Positions 1 to 8,240 of a stretch of 48,980 nucleotides of DNA are shown in pieces. The DNA comes from CAYZXL01 sp964482435 (lineage in GTDB: Bacteria; Auribacterota; JABMQX01). The stretch covers positions 1 to 48,980 of the forward strand of contig CAYZXL010000032.1 in assembly GCA_964482435.1 (NCBI GenBank). Reading direction: 5' to 3'. The notes beneath the pieces were generated by a model. It made no database searches. It had not been told where the DNA came from and was given only the letters and a program-made list of their open reading frames with translations. Numbering within the stretch: the stretch's first letter is position 1; every line of letters starts with the position of its first letter. The translations under genes were made by a program, and so were the position numbers.

Positions 1-438
1 ACACATCGCCATTGCAAGGACAGCCCGCTTTCATGTTGACACTCTTGGGAGGGACGCGGTCCAGTGGGGGTTGTGGTTTCGTCTCCGTGCGCGCCTGTCC
101 CCGCAGAGAGCATCGAGGCGCGCCTTTGTGCCTTCGTGGTTACAATCTCCTCCGCCTGCACATCCCAACCACCAAGACACCAAGACACTAAGAGACCCCG
201 CCCGCGCTTGCGCCTGGCCGCGTTGCTGGACTCAAGGAGCCGAGGGTGCTTCAGCACCCTTCTGCCGCCCATAACTGAACCATTACTTGGAGGCTCGGGT
301 TTTCTCGGCGGTGAGTGCTGGCTCGTCAGCGCCGAGCCGAACGAACGGGTAGTAGCGATGAAGCCTGAGAATTGTCGGGGAGGTTTGCCTACAAGGGGCG
401 ATGAGTGCTGGAGGATGTGCAGCGAGGGGGCGCGCGTC
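1..438. other. Intergenic, no gene recognised
   Basis: No reading frame here has a believable start, ribosome site or recognisable protein. The plus-strand frame running through it (from about 64) is rich in Arg, Pro and Ser and looks like a GC-driven open frame. A short direct repeat, ACCAAGACACCAAGACAC, lies near 171-188. The window edge cuts the region, so part of it may belong to a gene outside. Confidence 0.5.
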
Positions 439-702
439 TTACCTTTTTATCCAGCCGGTGATCTCCCTTCCCCTACCCCTGAAACTCACGAGAATCCAGT
501 CTTTCGTGGAGCGGATGATTCGGGCGCGGGTTCCGCTCCGGAGCAGGGCAATCGGTCTGTTGTTCCAATAGACCGGGCAGTCGAAGTTGGAGGTGATGTA
601 GATGCTCCTCGGGTCGAGAATGACCCGAGGAGCCTCACAAAACGAAATCGTGCTGGCAGACAATGCAGCAAGCAGCGTCGCCAGTGGCAGAAACCGTCTC
701 AT
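439..702 (-). CDS. Small secreted SH3-like protein
   Basis: An 87-residue protein. Residues 1 to about 24 form a signal peptide: Met-Arg-Arg, a Leu/Ala-rich core, then an Ala-containing end near SFCEA. The remainder resembles a bacterial SH3 (SH3b) fold, with a 'NFDCPVYW' strand, a Gly-rich turn and the closing pattern 'DWILVSF...ITGWIKR' typical of the last strands of SH3b domains. The start is well supported: a full Shine-Dalgarno AAGGAGGT sits three bases before the ATG at 702. SH3b domains usually bind peptidoglycan or peptides in the envelope; that role here is inference. It stands alone, with no obvious operon partner. Confidence 0.7.
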   Translation of the reverse strand: MRRFLPLATLLAALSASTISFCEAPRVILDPRSIYITSNFDCPVYWNNRPIALLRSGTRARIIRSTKDWILVSFRGRGREITGWIKR

Positions 703-842
703 TCAACCTCCTTTAGGTCGTATTCTATCGCAGGACGAGAGCCAGACCTGTTCGATCCAATTAAAATATATCACGTGTCACACGAGGACGCAAGGTCTCT
801 GAAGAAGCGGGTGCGGCTACGCCTGCAAGTAAGGGGCTATTT

Positions 843-1085
843 TTCTCGATAGCCATCACGTTCCCCCTTCCCCTGGGGTGAACTTCCGTCATAAGGCGCA
901 GCGAGTGCGACGCCGTGGCCGGATGGTCAGGACCATCCCGTTCATCCTGTAACTCTGTCAGCTCGGTTTCTTGTCTGGACGAGCCCCGCCGCCAATACCA
1001 CAGGCTTTCCTTTTTAACGAAAATCTAACTTGCACTTCATAATCTCGCAACGCACCCCGCCTACATTTCCCCCCGAGAATTCAAC
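843..1085. other. Intergenic with an 18-bp palindrome
   Basis: No gene is seen. GGATGGTC-AG-GACCATCC at 921-938 is a perfect 8-bp inverted repeat with a two-base centre, followed by CGTTCATCCTGTAA. It lacks a T-run and so is not a clear terminator. It could be a protein-binding site or a dispersed short palindrome. Confidence 0.4.
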
Positions 1086-1312
1086 ATGTATATGGAGGGC
1101 ATTGCAGCGTTTCTCGTCCTTGCGATTCTCGCTGGCTTCTGGTTTTGGGTGAACGTCGTCTTCGGGAGGTGGCGAGTGCGCCGCCTGGCACAGAACGGGG
1201 ACGGTCGAGTTCAGCCGATGAAAGATTGGGCCGTTCAGGCGTTTCTGAGAGGTACGGCCCTGCTGTGCCTGATTGTCGTGATTGTCCTGTCGAACTATTG
1301 GAGGGGAGAGCA
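1086..1312 (+). pseudogene. Membrane-protein fragment fused ahead of pstB
   Basis: From the ATG at 1086 about 75 residues read as a small membrane protein. There are two hydrophobic segments (residues about 5-26 and 52-68) separated by a basic stretch (GRWRVRRL). No family is recognised. Around 1305-1315 the sequence changes abruptly into the middle of pstB in another reading frame. The same frame stays open past the junction but reads as a shadow there. It is therefore either a short gene whose end was lost at a deletion junction or an assembly join. No good ribosome site is visible before 1086. Confidence 0.4.
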
Positions 1313-1841
1313 GGAGTGGATGTCGCGGCGCTCCGCCGCAGGATCGGAATGGTTTTCCAGAAGCCCAATCCTTTCCCGAAATCCGTCTTCGACAACGTTG
1401 CCTACGGACCTCGCATCCATGGCCTCGCCAAAAAAACGCGACCTTCCCGAAATCGTCGAGCGCAGCCTCGTTCGCGCCGCGCTGTGGGACGAGGCGAAAG
1501 ACCGTCTTTCGGAAAACGCGCTTCGCCTCTCCGGCGGCCAGCAGCAGCGACTCTGCATCGCCAGGGCTCTGGCTGTTGACCCGGACATATTGCTGGTGGA
1601 TGAACCCACCTGCGCCCTCGACCCGCGAGGCACCGCACGCATCGAAGACCTCATTCGTGAGCTTCGCGGCCAATACACCATCATCGCCGTCACTCACAAC
1701 ATGCAGCAGGCCGCCAGAATTTCCGACTTTACAGCCTTCCTGTACGAGGGTAATCTTATTGAGTTTGGCACCACCAACGAGATTTTCACTCGTCCCAAGC
1801 AAAAGCAGACCGATGATTACATTACCAGGCGATTCGGATAG
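1313..1841 (+). pseudogene. pstB: Broken phosphate ABC transporter ATPase PstB
   Basis: PstB is the cytoplasmic ATPase of the PstSCAB phosphate importer. Only its last two thirds are present. The first part (about 1313-1430) reads in frame 2: VDVAALRRRIGMVFQKPNPF, with the Q-loop, then NVAYGPRIHG. After a run of seven A's at 1430-1436 the rest reads in frame 3: the signature LSGGQQQRLCIARAL, Walker B ILLVDEPTCALD, the switch His in THNMQQAAR, and the family's C-terminal end DDYITRRFG. The Walker A P-loop and about 70 N-terminal residues are missing. One base fewer in the A-run would restore the frame, so that defect could be a sequencing error; the missing N-terminus could not be explained that way. 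phoU follows directly. Confidence 0.8.
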
Positions 1842-1911
1842 AGCCGGTGGCAAAAACGATTCAGGTCCCGAGCGCCCCACATCGCCCTGAGTCCCCGAAG
1901 GGAGGCACTTC

Positions 1912-2595
1912 ATGTCTAAGCACCTCGAAACAGAAATAGTCAAACTGAAAAAGAAAATCCTCGCAATAGGCGCGGTCGTCGAGGAGAGCCTCCACAAGGC
2001 CGTCAAGGCCCTCGAGGAGAGAGACGAAAAGCTCGCCCGCAGCATCATTGACGGCGACGTCGAGATTGACCGCATGGAGGTTGACATGGAGGAGGAGTGC
2101 CTGAAGGTCCTCGCTCTTCACCAGCCCGTCGCCAGCGACCTTCGCCTCATTGTCTCCATCCTGAAAATCAATAGCGACCTGGAACGAATCGGCGACCTCG
2201 CAGTCAACATCGCCGAACGAGCGGCATTCCTTGCGACGCAAGAGCAGGTCAACGTCCCGCTCGATTTTCGCCTCATGGCAGAAAAGGCAAAGACCATGCT
2301 CAGAAAAAGCCTCGATGCTTTGGTGGAAGGCAACTCGTCTCTCGCGCACGAGGTCCGCGCCGACGACGACGAAGTGGATGCCATCAACCGCCAGATGTAC
2401 GTCCAGATTCAGGAAGCCATCAAGCAGCATCCGGAGCAGGTTGGGCCCCTGATCCATCTCCTCTCCACCTCTCGCCACCTCGAGCGAGTCGCCGACCACG
2501 CCACCAACATTGCCGAGGACGTCATCTACATGATCGAGGGGGAAATCGCCCGCCACAGGGCCGAGGACTACCGCGCCCAGGCGCGGCGAACGTGA
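1912..2595 (+). CDS. phoU: Phosphate signalling protein PhoU
   Basis: A 227-residue protein, the usual PhoU length. PhoU is a cytoplasmic helical-bundle protein that links the Pst transporter to the PhoR kinase and restrains phosphate uptake. Two three-helix repeats are visible. Each carries the metal-binding E-R-x-x-D signature: DLERIGDLAVNIAE near residue 85 and LERVADHATNIAEDV near residue 190. The N-terminal helix and the E/D-rich DGDVEIDRMEVDMEEECL segment are also typical. GGGAGG lies six bases before the ATG. It follows the broken pstB by about 70 bases, the standard pstB-phoU order, so this is probably the remains of a pst-phoU operon. An intact transporter would have to lie elsewhere. 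Confidence 0.95.
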   Translation: MSKHLETEIVKLKKKILAIGAVVEESLHKAVKALEERDEKLARSIIDGDVEIDRMEVDMEEECLKVLALHQPVASDLRLIVSILKINSDLERIGDLAVNIAERAAFLATQEQVNVPLDFRLMAEKAKTMLRKSLDALVEGNSSLAHEVRADDDEVDAINRQMYVQIQEAIKQHPEQVGPLIHLLSTSRHLERVADHATNIAEDVIYMIEGEIARHRAEDYRAQARRT

Positions 2596-2668
2596 AACGC
2601 GAGTTCCCCGAAGAGCCCCCAGGCGATAAGCTTACCGCTCCTTCCGCGGGCGAGAAATCAGCCCCGGC

Positions 2669-3376
2669 TTACTGCTCGGCGTGCCGTGTGAATTTACCCT
2701 CGATGAGTTTTCCGAACCACTTCACGTGCCAGTCCGCGAAGAGAATGTCGTATCCCCCTGCATGCGGACCGGAGAAATCGGGCCCGCCGGTGAAACAGTA
2801 CCACAAACCGCCCGAGCCGTAGCCATCGAAACCGGTGTTGCCGTACTCGTCGCTCGGGTCGGCATTGTGCGCCCGGTCATACCACTTGTTGATGTCGTAC
2901 AACATCACCACCATGCCCGGATGCTTCAATCTATGCATGTCGAATTTCCCGGCCATCGAATCTATCCAGAGCCGCGAGTTGATCATATACGAAGTCAGAC
3001 GCTTCCCGCCCAGCGCCGACACCTTCATGCTTGGGCAGCGAAACACCGCCGTCCTCTCCGACTCCGTGCTTTCCGGATACGACACCCCCCTTCCATCCGC
3101 ATTTGCGTCCACGTACGGAAACAGCTTGTCCATCCAGCCGGGTCCCTTTCCCCAGCCGAACGGGATGACGCCTCCGTACTGTGGAACGTATCCTCCATAC
3201 TCGTTCAGGTACTGCGCGAAGGCTCGACCAAGCTGGCTCAAGTGGCCTCTGCAAACTGCTCCTCTCGCTGCTTCCTTCGCCCTCTGAAGCGCGGGGAGAA
3301 GCAGGGCAGCAAGAATCGCAACTATCGCGACGACGACAAGCAGCTCGATTAGCGTGAAACCCTTGTTCGCTTTCAT
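2669..3376 (-). CDS. Type II secretion pseudopilin-like protein (DUF1559-like)
   Basis: A 235-residue protein beginning MKANKGFTLIELLVVVAIVA, a textbook prepilin peptidase site (cut between G and F, with Glu at +5) followed by a hydrophobic helix. The body has the look of the DUF1559 / 'H-X9-DG' pseudopilin family common in Planctomycetota and Verrucomicrobiota. In particular it ends with GGYDILFADWHVKWFG, where the usual FADGHVKW motif carries Trp for Gly. The open frame extends upstream, but the ATG at 3376 is the one that places the cleavage motif correctly, and it has AAGAGA before it. It is likely a pseudopilin or surface protein assembled by a type II-like system. It follows the beta-helix gene on the same strand and may share its transcript. 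Confidence 0.85.
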   Translation of the reverse strand: MKANKGFTLIELLVVVAIVAILAALLLPALQRAKEAARGAVCRGHLSQLGRAFAQYLNEYGGYVPQYGGVIPFGWGKGPGWMDKLFPYVDANADGRGVSYPESTESERTAVFRCPSMKVSALGGKRLTSYMINSRLWIDSMAGKFDMHRLKHPGMVVMLYDINKWYDRAHNADPSDEYGNTGFDGYGSGGLWYCFTGGPDFSGPHAGGYDILFADWHVKWFGKLIEGKFTRHAEQ

Positions 3377-3606
3377 CGCTGTTCTCTTCGGCCGTCCCGA
3401 CAAATTCGCGCAAACATTTTCCCGAACCAACAGGCTACCTTTCATCCTACCACTTTTCGATAGCTCCCGCTCGTCCGTCTCGTCGAACCGTGCGGCTGTA
3501 TTTCGGCGGTGCTCCCGGTGCCATCTGGTGCCATCCGCTGAAGGGGTCAGGGGAGAACACCTGCCGAGAACGACCGCCAGCGGGATGACGCCCGCGGCCC
3601 GGACCC

Positions 3607-6600
3607 TCACTCCGGTTCTATTGGGAGGACGGCTTCTATTCGGTAAAACTTCCGTGCGCATGTCTTGTCCGGTTCGGTCCACGAGGTTGCTGGCTTGTCA
3701 GAAACTACTGTCGCCTCCTTGCTCCACACGCCGGCAAGAAGGTTCTCGCAGGAATAGATCGTGTAGGTGCCGCCCGGTTCGCTCGTCCAGCGGACATCAA
3801 TCCCGTGTTCGCCGAGCCCTATGATGACCATCAACCTATAGACAGGCGAGACGTGCTCACATGCCCCCATATCAACCGTCCACGACGAAGCCCCAGGGAT
3901 GATCCGGGAATTTCCATCAACGTCAAGGGCGTCCCACATCCACTTCTCGTTCTTGCCGACGTCTATGCAAGGCGACCCAGCACCGAGATGGTAATCATTA
4001 TCCTGCCAGGTCGTGGGGTCATCATCGGGTCCGTCCGGGTCAATGAATTTCGGGTCGTCGGTGGTATTCCCTTCCCCTCCTCCGGTCCAGCCCTCGATAC
4101 AGGAGTAGGTGGGCGTGCTCGAGAAAGAAAGCTGAGGAGATTCCTCCGCAACATTTCCCCAGATTATGCAGTTTGTTATCGTCCTGTCGCACAGGGACAG
4201 CCCCCCGCCGGCGCGAGCGCCGGAGTTCCGCGTGATGGTGTTGTTCGTAATCGTTGCGTTGCACTCACGCAAACCGGCGCCAGAACCGTATTGACCGGTA
4301 ATGTAGTTCCCGGTGATCCAATTGCTCCGAATCGTGCCGCTGCAATAGGCGAGGCCCGCGCCGTCGTGCGCCGCCGAGTTACCGGCGATCCAGTTGTTCT
4401 GAATGATGGCCCCGCACCACAGTAAACCACCACCATCAAAGTCCGCCAAATTCTTCGAGATGAGGTTGTTCTGGATAATGCCGCCACACCCGTAAAGCCC
4501 GCCGCTGGAATTCCCGGAGATGACGTTGTTCTGGATGACCCCGTCACACAAGGCCACGCCGCCGCCGAGTGCCCAGGGCTCCTGTCCCTGGGCAGTGTTT
4601 CCAGTGATCGCGTTTTTCTCAATCGTGGCGCGGGTGTAGAGATTGCGAGGCCGGCCACCGCAGATTCCGCCCCCGCTTATGGCCTTGCCGTTGCGGATGG
4701 TGAAGCCCGACAGAAGGCACGCCTCGCTCTCTCTGCCCGTGAACGAAACCACCGACCCGGCGCCTCCTCCGTCAAGTATGGTCGAAGCGACTGTCGTCGG
4801 GTCGTCGGGTTGCGAGCCCCGCAGGACGACATCAACGCCCGGAAACAACAGGTTCTCCTCATAGACTCCGGGCGCCACGATGGTCTCATCCCCGGCAAGC
4901 GCCACGCATAGTGCCGCTTGAACCGCTGGAATGGCCGAGGGAACCTGGATGACACCGGGCAATGTGGTACCGGTCGGGTCGCTCCCGCGAAGGACCTCCA
5001 GGCCATCCTTGAGACGGTCGCCATCCGTGTCAGGCATACTCGGGTCCGTTTTCACAGCCACCTCGTCCAAGTCCGACAGCAAATCGCCATCCGAGTCAGG
5101 AGAAGAGCCATACTCATGACATCCTATGTCCACACGGCTGCCTGCAAGGCGACAGTTGCCGTCGATGTCGCGTTGTGGCCAGACGAACCAGTAGTAGTTT
5201 GCCCCTTTGTTTATACACGGCGAGCCTTCTGCCAAGCGGTAGTCGCCCAAGGTGGGGCCGACGAAGCCAGGGTCTTCCGGGGTGTTCCCTCTTCCGCCTT
5301 CGGTCCAGCCCTGGATGCAGGAGTAGGAAGGGGGCGGGCAGTCCAGGAGCTGCGCCTCCTCTGATGCTGTGTTGCCCCAGATGATGCAGTTACGGATAGT
5401 CCCTCTGCACCATTCCAATCCTCCGCCTCGACTCGCTGAGTTCCCGACGATTGTATTGTTTTGTATGATGCCGGAGCATGAGACAAGGCCCCCGCCTCGG
5501 TCCCCGGCGGAGTTTGAAACGATGAGATTGTTCTGTATACTACTCTCCCAACAGTAGAACAGGCCGCCGCCTGCCAGTCCGGCGGAGTTTCTGGTGATTG
5601 TGTTGTTTTGAATAGTGCCATCGCATAGCGCAACGCCGCCGCCGTCGTCAGCCGTGTTCTCGACTACGATGTTGTTCTCAATCTTAGCATGGGTTGGGCC
5701 CTCGCCCGAGTCGCCGCAGATTCCCCCACCTACTGAAGCTTTGCCGTTGCGGATGGTGAAGCCCGAGATTATGCAGTTTTCCTCCTCTGTCCCTGAGAAC
5801 GTAACCACGGGGCCGGAGTGGCTCCCGTCAATAATGGTTTTGGCGACAACCGCCGGGTCAAGGGGGTCTGTACTCGTGAGCTTAATGTTCTTGCCGCGAA
5901 ATTCTATGTTCTCAAGGTAGGTTCCCTCGGCCACCACGACGATGTCGCCGTCGGCTGCCTCGTTGATGCCGTCCTGGATCGTTTTGAAGGCGCTATCCCA
6001 TGAGGTTCCGTCCCCGGGGGATGACACGGATGCGTCCACATACCACGTCTCACGGACGGTTGGATTGAGGCCTTGATAATATTCCCGGAGGTTGGGTATG
6101 AGGTCGCCATCCGGGTCGTCGCTTGCGCCTTGGCTGAGGTCACCGAGAAATTGAACCTCCCAGGTATCAGGAAGCCCGTCAAGGTCGGTGTCTGGGGACC
6201 TCGGGGTCGCCTCCGGTGTGTTCCCGTAAGCCCCAATGTCAATGCGGTTCCCGTTTGGTTGCGGTTCCTTGGAAAACGGTGAGGACGGATCCCCCGCGTC
6301 TATGCACGGGGACCAGCTTCTCAAGTGGTAGTCGCCACCTGATGCGTCCACGAAATACGGATAAAGGGCCATGTTGCCCTCTCCCCCACCCGTCCAGCCC
6401 TCGATGCAACAATACGTCTGTGTGGTCGCCCCGTAGGCGTATATCTGATTCCCGTGCGGGGCGCTGTTCCCCCAGATGATGCAGTTCAGGACAGGCCCGT
6501 AGCACTCGAAGAGCCCGCCGCCTTCCTCCCCGGCCCGGTTTCCGGCTATCGTGTTGTTCTCGATTGCTCCGTCGCAGTCGGCCAATCCGCCGCCCATGAA

Positions 6601-7212
6601 GTCCGTCGAGTTGCCGACGATTCTGTTATTCTGAATCAGTGCCTTGCAGCGGAAGAATCCCCCGCCGTCAACCCTCGCCCAGTTCCTTGTGATAACGTTC
6701 CTCCGGACTGTGCCCGTGAGTCCGTACAAACCGCCTCCAAAATCCGCAGAGTTATCACAGATGACATTGTTTTCGATTGTGGCTTCACTGCCATAGTCGC
6801 CGCCACCGTTGATGCCACCGCCCTTGTAAGCCGCTCCGTTGCGAATGGTGAAGCCCGACAGGACGCAGTGTTCGGTTTCGCCACTGGAAAATGAAACGAC
6901 GGAGCCCGCCTTGTTGCCATCAATGATGGTGTTGGCCACGACGGCGGGATTGAGCGGGTCCGTGCTGCGAAGAACGATCCTTTTGCCCTTGAAGCGAATG
7001 TTCTCGACGTATATCCCCTCGGCAACTATGACGCTGTCCACGCCCCAGTATTGCGCTGCGTCTATCCCCTCCTGAATTCTCTTGAAGGCCGTCTCCCACG
7101 ACTTGCCGTCCCCGGATGTCGCCAGGGCCCCGTTGACATACCATGTTTCTCCCGCCGCCGCCCCAAAACAGACGCACAGCCCGATCGAAGTTATCGCCAG
7201 CTTATTTCTCAT
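3607..7212 (-). CDS. Secreted triple beta-helix protein
   Basis: A protein of about 1201 residues. A signal peptide (about 1-21) leads into three homologous right-handed beta-helix units at about 22-330, 388-700 and 750-1130. The first two open with ETWYV, a short GDG-x-SW motif and a helical 'AFKxIQxGI' segment. All three continue with 'NIRF/NIEF/NLLF', an 'IDG' or 'LDG' step and 'SGFTIRNG', followed by many 'IQNNxIxGNSA' coils, the Asn-ladder pattern of pectin-lyase-like solenoids. Calcium-binding thrombospondin-3-like DxDxDGxxD segments join the units (about 336-385 and 703-748). The end (about 1140-1201) is a small beta domain finishing in FYRIEAV. Two Met codons are near the start; the one at 7212 has AGGGGGA at proper spacing. 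It is likely a surface or polysaccharide-associated protein; no catalytic site is evident. Confidence 0.85.
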   Translation of the reverse strand: MRNKLAITSIGLCVCFGAAAGETWYVNGALATSGDGKSWETAFKRIQEGIDAAQYWGVDSVIVAEGIYVENIRFKGKRIVLRSTDPLNPAVVANTIIDGNKAGSVVSFSSGETEHCVLSGFTIRNGAAYKGGGINGGGDYGSEATIENNVICDNSADFGGGLYGLTGTVRRNVITRNWARVDGGGFFRCKALIQNNRIVGNSTDFMGGGLADCDGAIENNTIAGNRAGEEGGGLFECYGPVLNCIIWGNSAPHGNQIYAYGATTQTYCCIEGWTGGGEGNMALYPYFVDASGGDYHLRSWSPCIDAGDPSSPFSKEPQPNGNRIDIGAYGNTPEATPRSPDTDLDGLPDTWEVQFLGDLSQGASDDPDGDLIPNLREYYQGLNPTVRETWYVDASVSSPGDGTSWDSAFKTIQDGINEAADGDIVVVAEGTYLENIEFRGKNIKLTSTDPLDPAVVAKTIIDGSHSGPVVTFSGTEEENCIISGFTIRNGKASVGGGICGDSGEGPTHAKIENNIVVENTADDGGGVALCDGTIQNNTITRNSAGLAGGGLFYCWESSIQNNLIVSNSAGDRGGGLVSCSGIIQNNTIVGNSASRGGGLEWCRGTIRNCIIWGNTASEEAQLLDCPPPSYSCIQGWTEGGRGNTPEDPGFVGPTLGDYRLAEGSPCINKGANYYWFVWPQRDIDGNCRLAGSRVDIGCHEYGSSPDSDGDLLSDLDEVAVKTDPSMPDTDGDRLKDGLEVLRGSDPTGTTLPGVIQVPSAIPAVQAALCVALAGDETIVAPGVYEENLLFPGVDVVLRGSQPDDPTTVASTILDGGGAGSVVSFTGRESEACLLSGFTIRNGKAISGGGICGGRPRNLYTRATIEKNAITGNTAQGQEPWALGGGVALCDGVIQNNVISGNSSGGLYGCGGIIQNNLISKNLADFDGGGLLWCGAIIQNNWIAGNSAAHDGAGLAYCSGTIRSNWITGNYITGQYGSGAGLRECNATITNNTITRNSGARAGGGLSLCDRTITNCIIWGNVAEESPQLSFSSTPTYSCIEGWTGGGEGNTTDDPKFIDPDGPDDDPTTWQDNDYHLGAGSPCIDVGKNEKWMWDALDVDGNSRIIPGASSWTVDMGACEHVSPVYRLMVIIGLGEHGIDVRWTSEPGGTYTIYSCENLLAGVWSKEATVVSDKPATSWTEPDKTCARKFYRIEAVLPIEPE

Positions 7213-7477
7213 CTTCATTCCCCCTTCGACGCGGTTCTGGCGGTTCGCATTCCCGCACCATGCAACACTCAGATGATACTTCGGCCACAACATGGTTGAC
7301 AAGCACCTTCTGCCTGAGGCGTTTGTGAGAGCGGACTGCTCCGCTCTCCAAGGGCCCGTGCCGGAAACAATTGAAGAACACGTACCCAATGTGATATGGA
7401 AGCCACACGGCGCAGCCGAATGGCTGTGCTATCCCTCAATCAGTGAAAACACCGTTGACCCTGTTTGGGAGTAAAGG

Positions 7478-8158
7478 TTGACGAAGCGCCTTTTGGCCCT
7501 CATTTTCGACTTCGACGGTCTCATTCTCGATACGGAGACCGCGCGATACTACGCATGGAAGGAAGTGATGGAATCTCACGGCGTCGAGCTTCCTCTTTCT
7601 TTCTGGCAGCAAAACGTGGGTCTGCCGAGCGAGGCTTTCGACCCAGCCGAGTATCTCGAGCGGCTGGCAAAAGCGCCAATAGATAAAGAGAGCGTTCGCC
7701 AGAGAAAGCAGGAAATCTTTGAATCGAGGATGAAAAACGAGTCCCTTCGGCCGGGGATTCGCGAGTACCTCGACGAGGCCAGAAAACGACACATCAAGCT
7801 GGCAATCTGTTCCAGTTCCCCTCGCAAATGGGTCGTCTCGAACCTATCGCGATTCGAGATCGAGCACGCCTTCGATGCGATTGTGACGGGGACGGAAGTG
7901 CCCAACCTCAAGCCGGCACCAGACCTCTACCTAAAAGCCCTCGAGGCGTTGGACCTCCCGGCGGAAGCATGCATTGCTTTCGAGGACTCACCTAAGGGAA
8001 TTGAGTCAGCCAAAGCCGCGCGGATTTTCTGCGTTGCCGTCGCTAACCCGATGACGGAAAAGCTGAGCCTGGACGAGGCGGACCTTGTGTTAGGCTCCCT
8101 GGCAGACGTTCCTCTTGACGAGCTGGAGAAAAAATTCCTCGCTGCCTCTCCGGAGTGA
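7478..8158 (+). CDS. HAD-family phosphatase (beta-phosphoglucomutase-like)
   Basis: A 226-residue cytoplasmic enzyme of the haloacid dehalogenase superfamily, subfamily I with a helical cap. Motif I is FDFDGLILDTE near residue 10, with the nucleophile Asp and the acid/base Asp two residues on. Motif II is the Ser of ICSSSPRKWV, motif III is the Lys of NLKPAPDLYLKAL, and motif IV is FEDSPKGIESAKAA. The Glu-containing 'DxxxLDTE' and the ordered 'KPAPDxYL' are typical of phosphatases and mutases acting on sugar phosphates or small phosphorylated metabolites. The substrate cannot be told. It starts at TTG (7478): GGGAG lies seven bases upstream and no ATG fits. It stands alone between genes of opposite strand. 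Confidence 0.85.
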   Translation: MTKRLLALIFDFDGLILDTETARYYAWKEVMESHGVELPLSFWQQNVGLPSEAFDPAEYLERLAKAPIDKESVRQRKQEIFESRMKNESLRPGIREYLDEARKRHIKLAICSSSPRKWVVSNLSRFEIEHAFDAIVTGTEVPNLKPAPDLYLKALEALDLPAEACIAFEDSPKGIESAKAARIFCVAVANPMTEKLSLDEADLVLGSLADVPLDELEKKFLAASPE

Positions 8159-8240
8159 AAGCCGGCTCGGGTCGTCATTCGCCTCGCTGCTGCGCTTGGC
8201 GTTTAGCCCGGCGCACACGGCCCGGCAAGAGACGCACTCT

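Noticed and set aside
64..852. Plus-strand open frame of 262 codons
   Set aside because: It opposes the better supported SH3-like gene on the other strand, has no ribosome site, and its translation is Arg/Pro/Ser-rich with no motif.
1014..2556. Long minus-strand open frames opposite pstB and phoU
   Set aside because: They mirror clear PstB and PhoU coding sequence and have no family resemblance; GC-rich coding strands often leave the opposite strand open.
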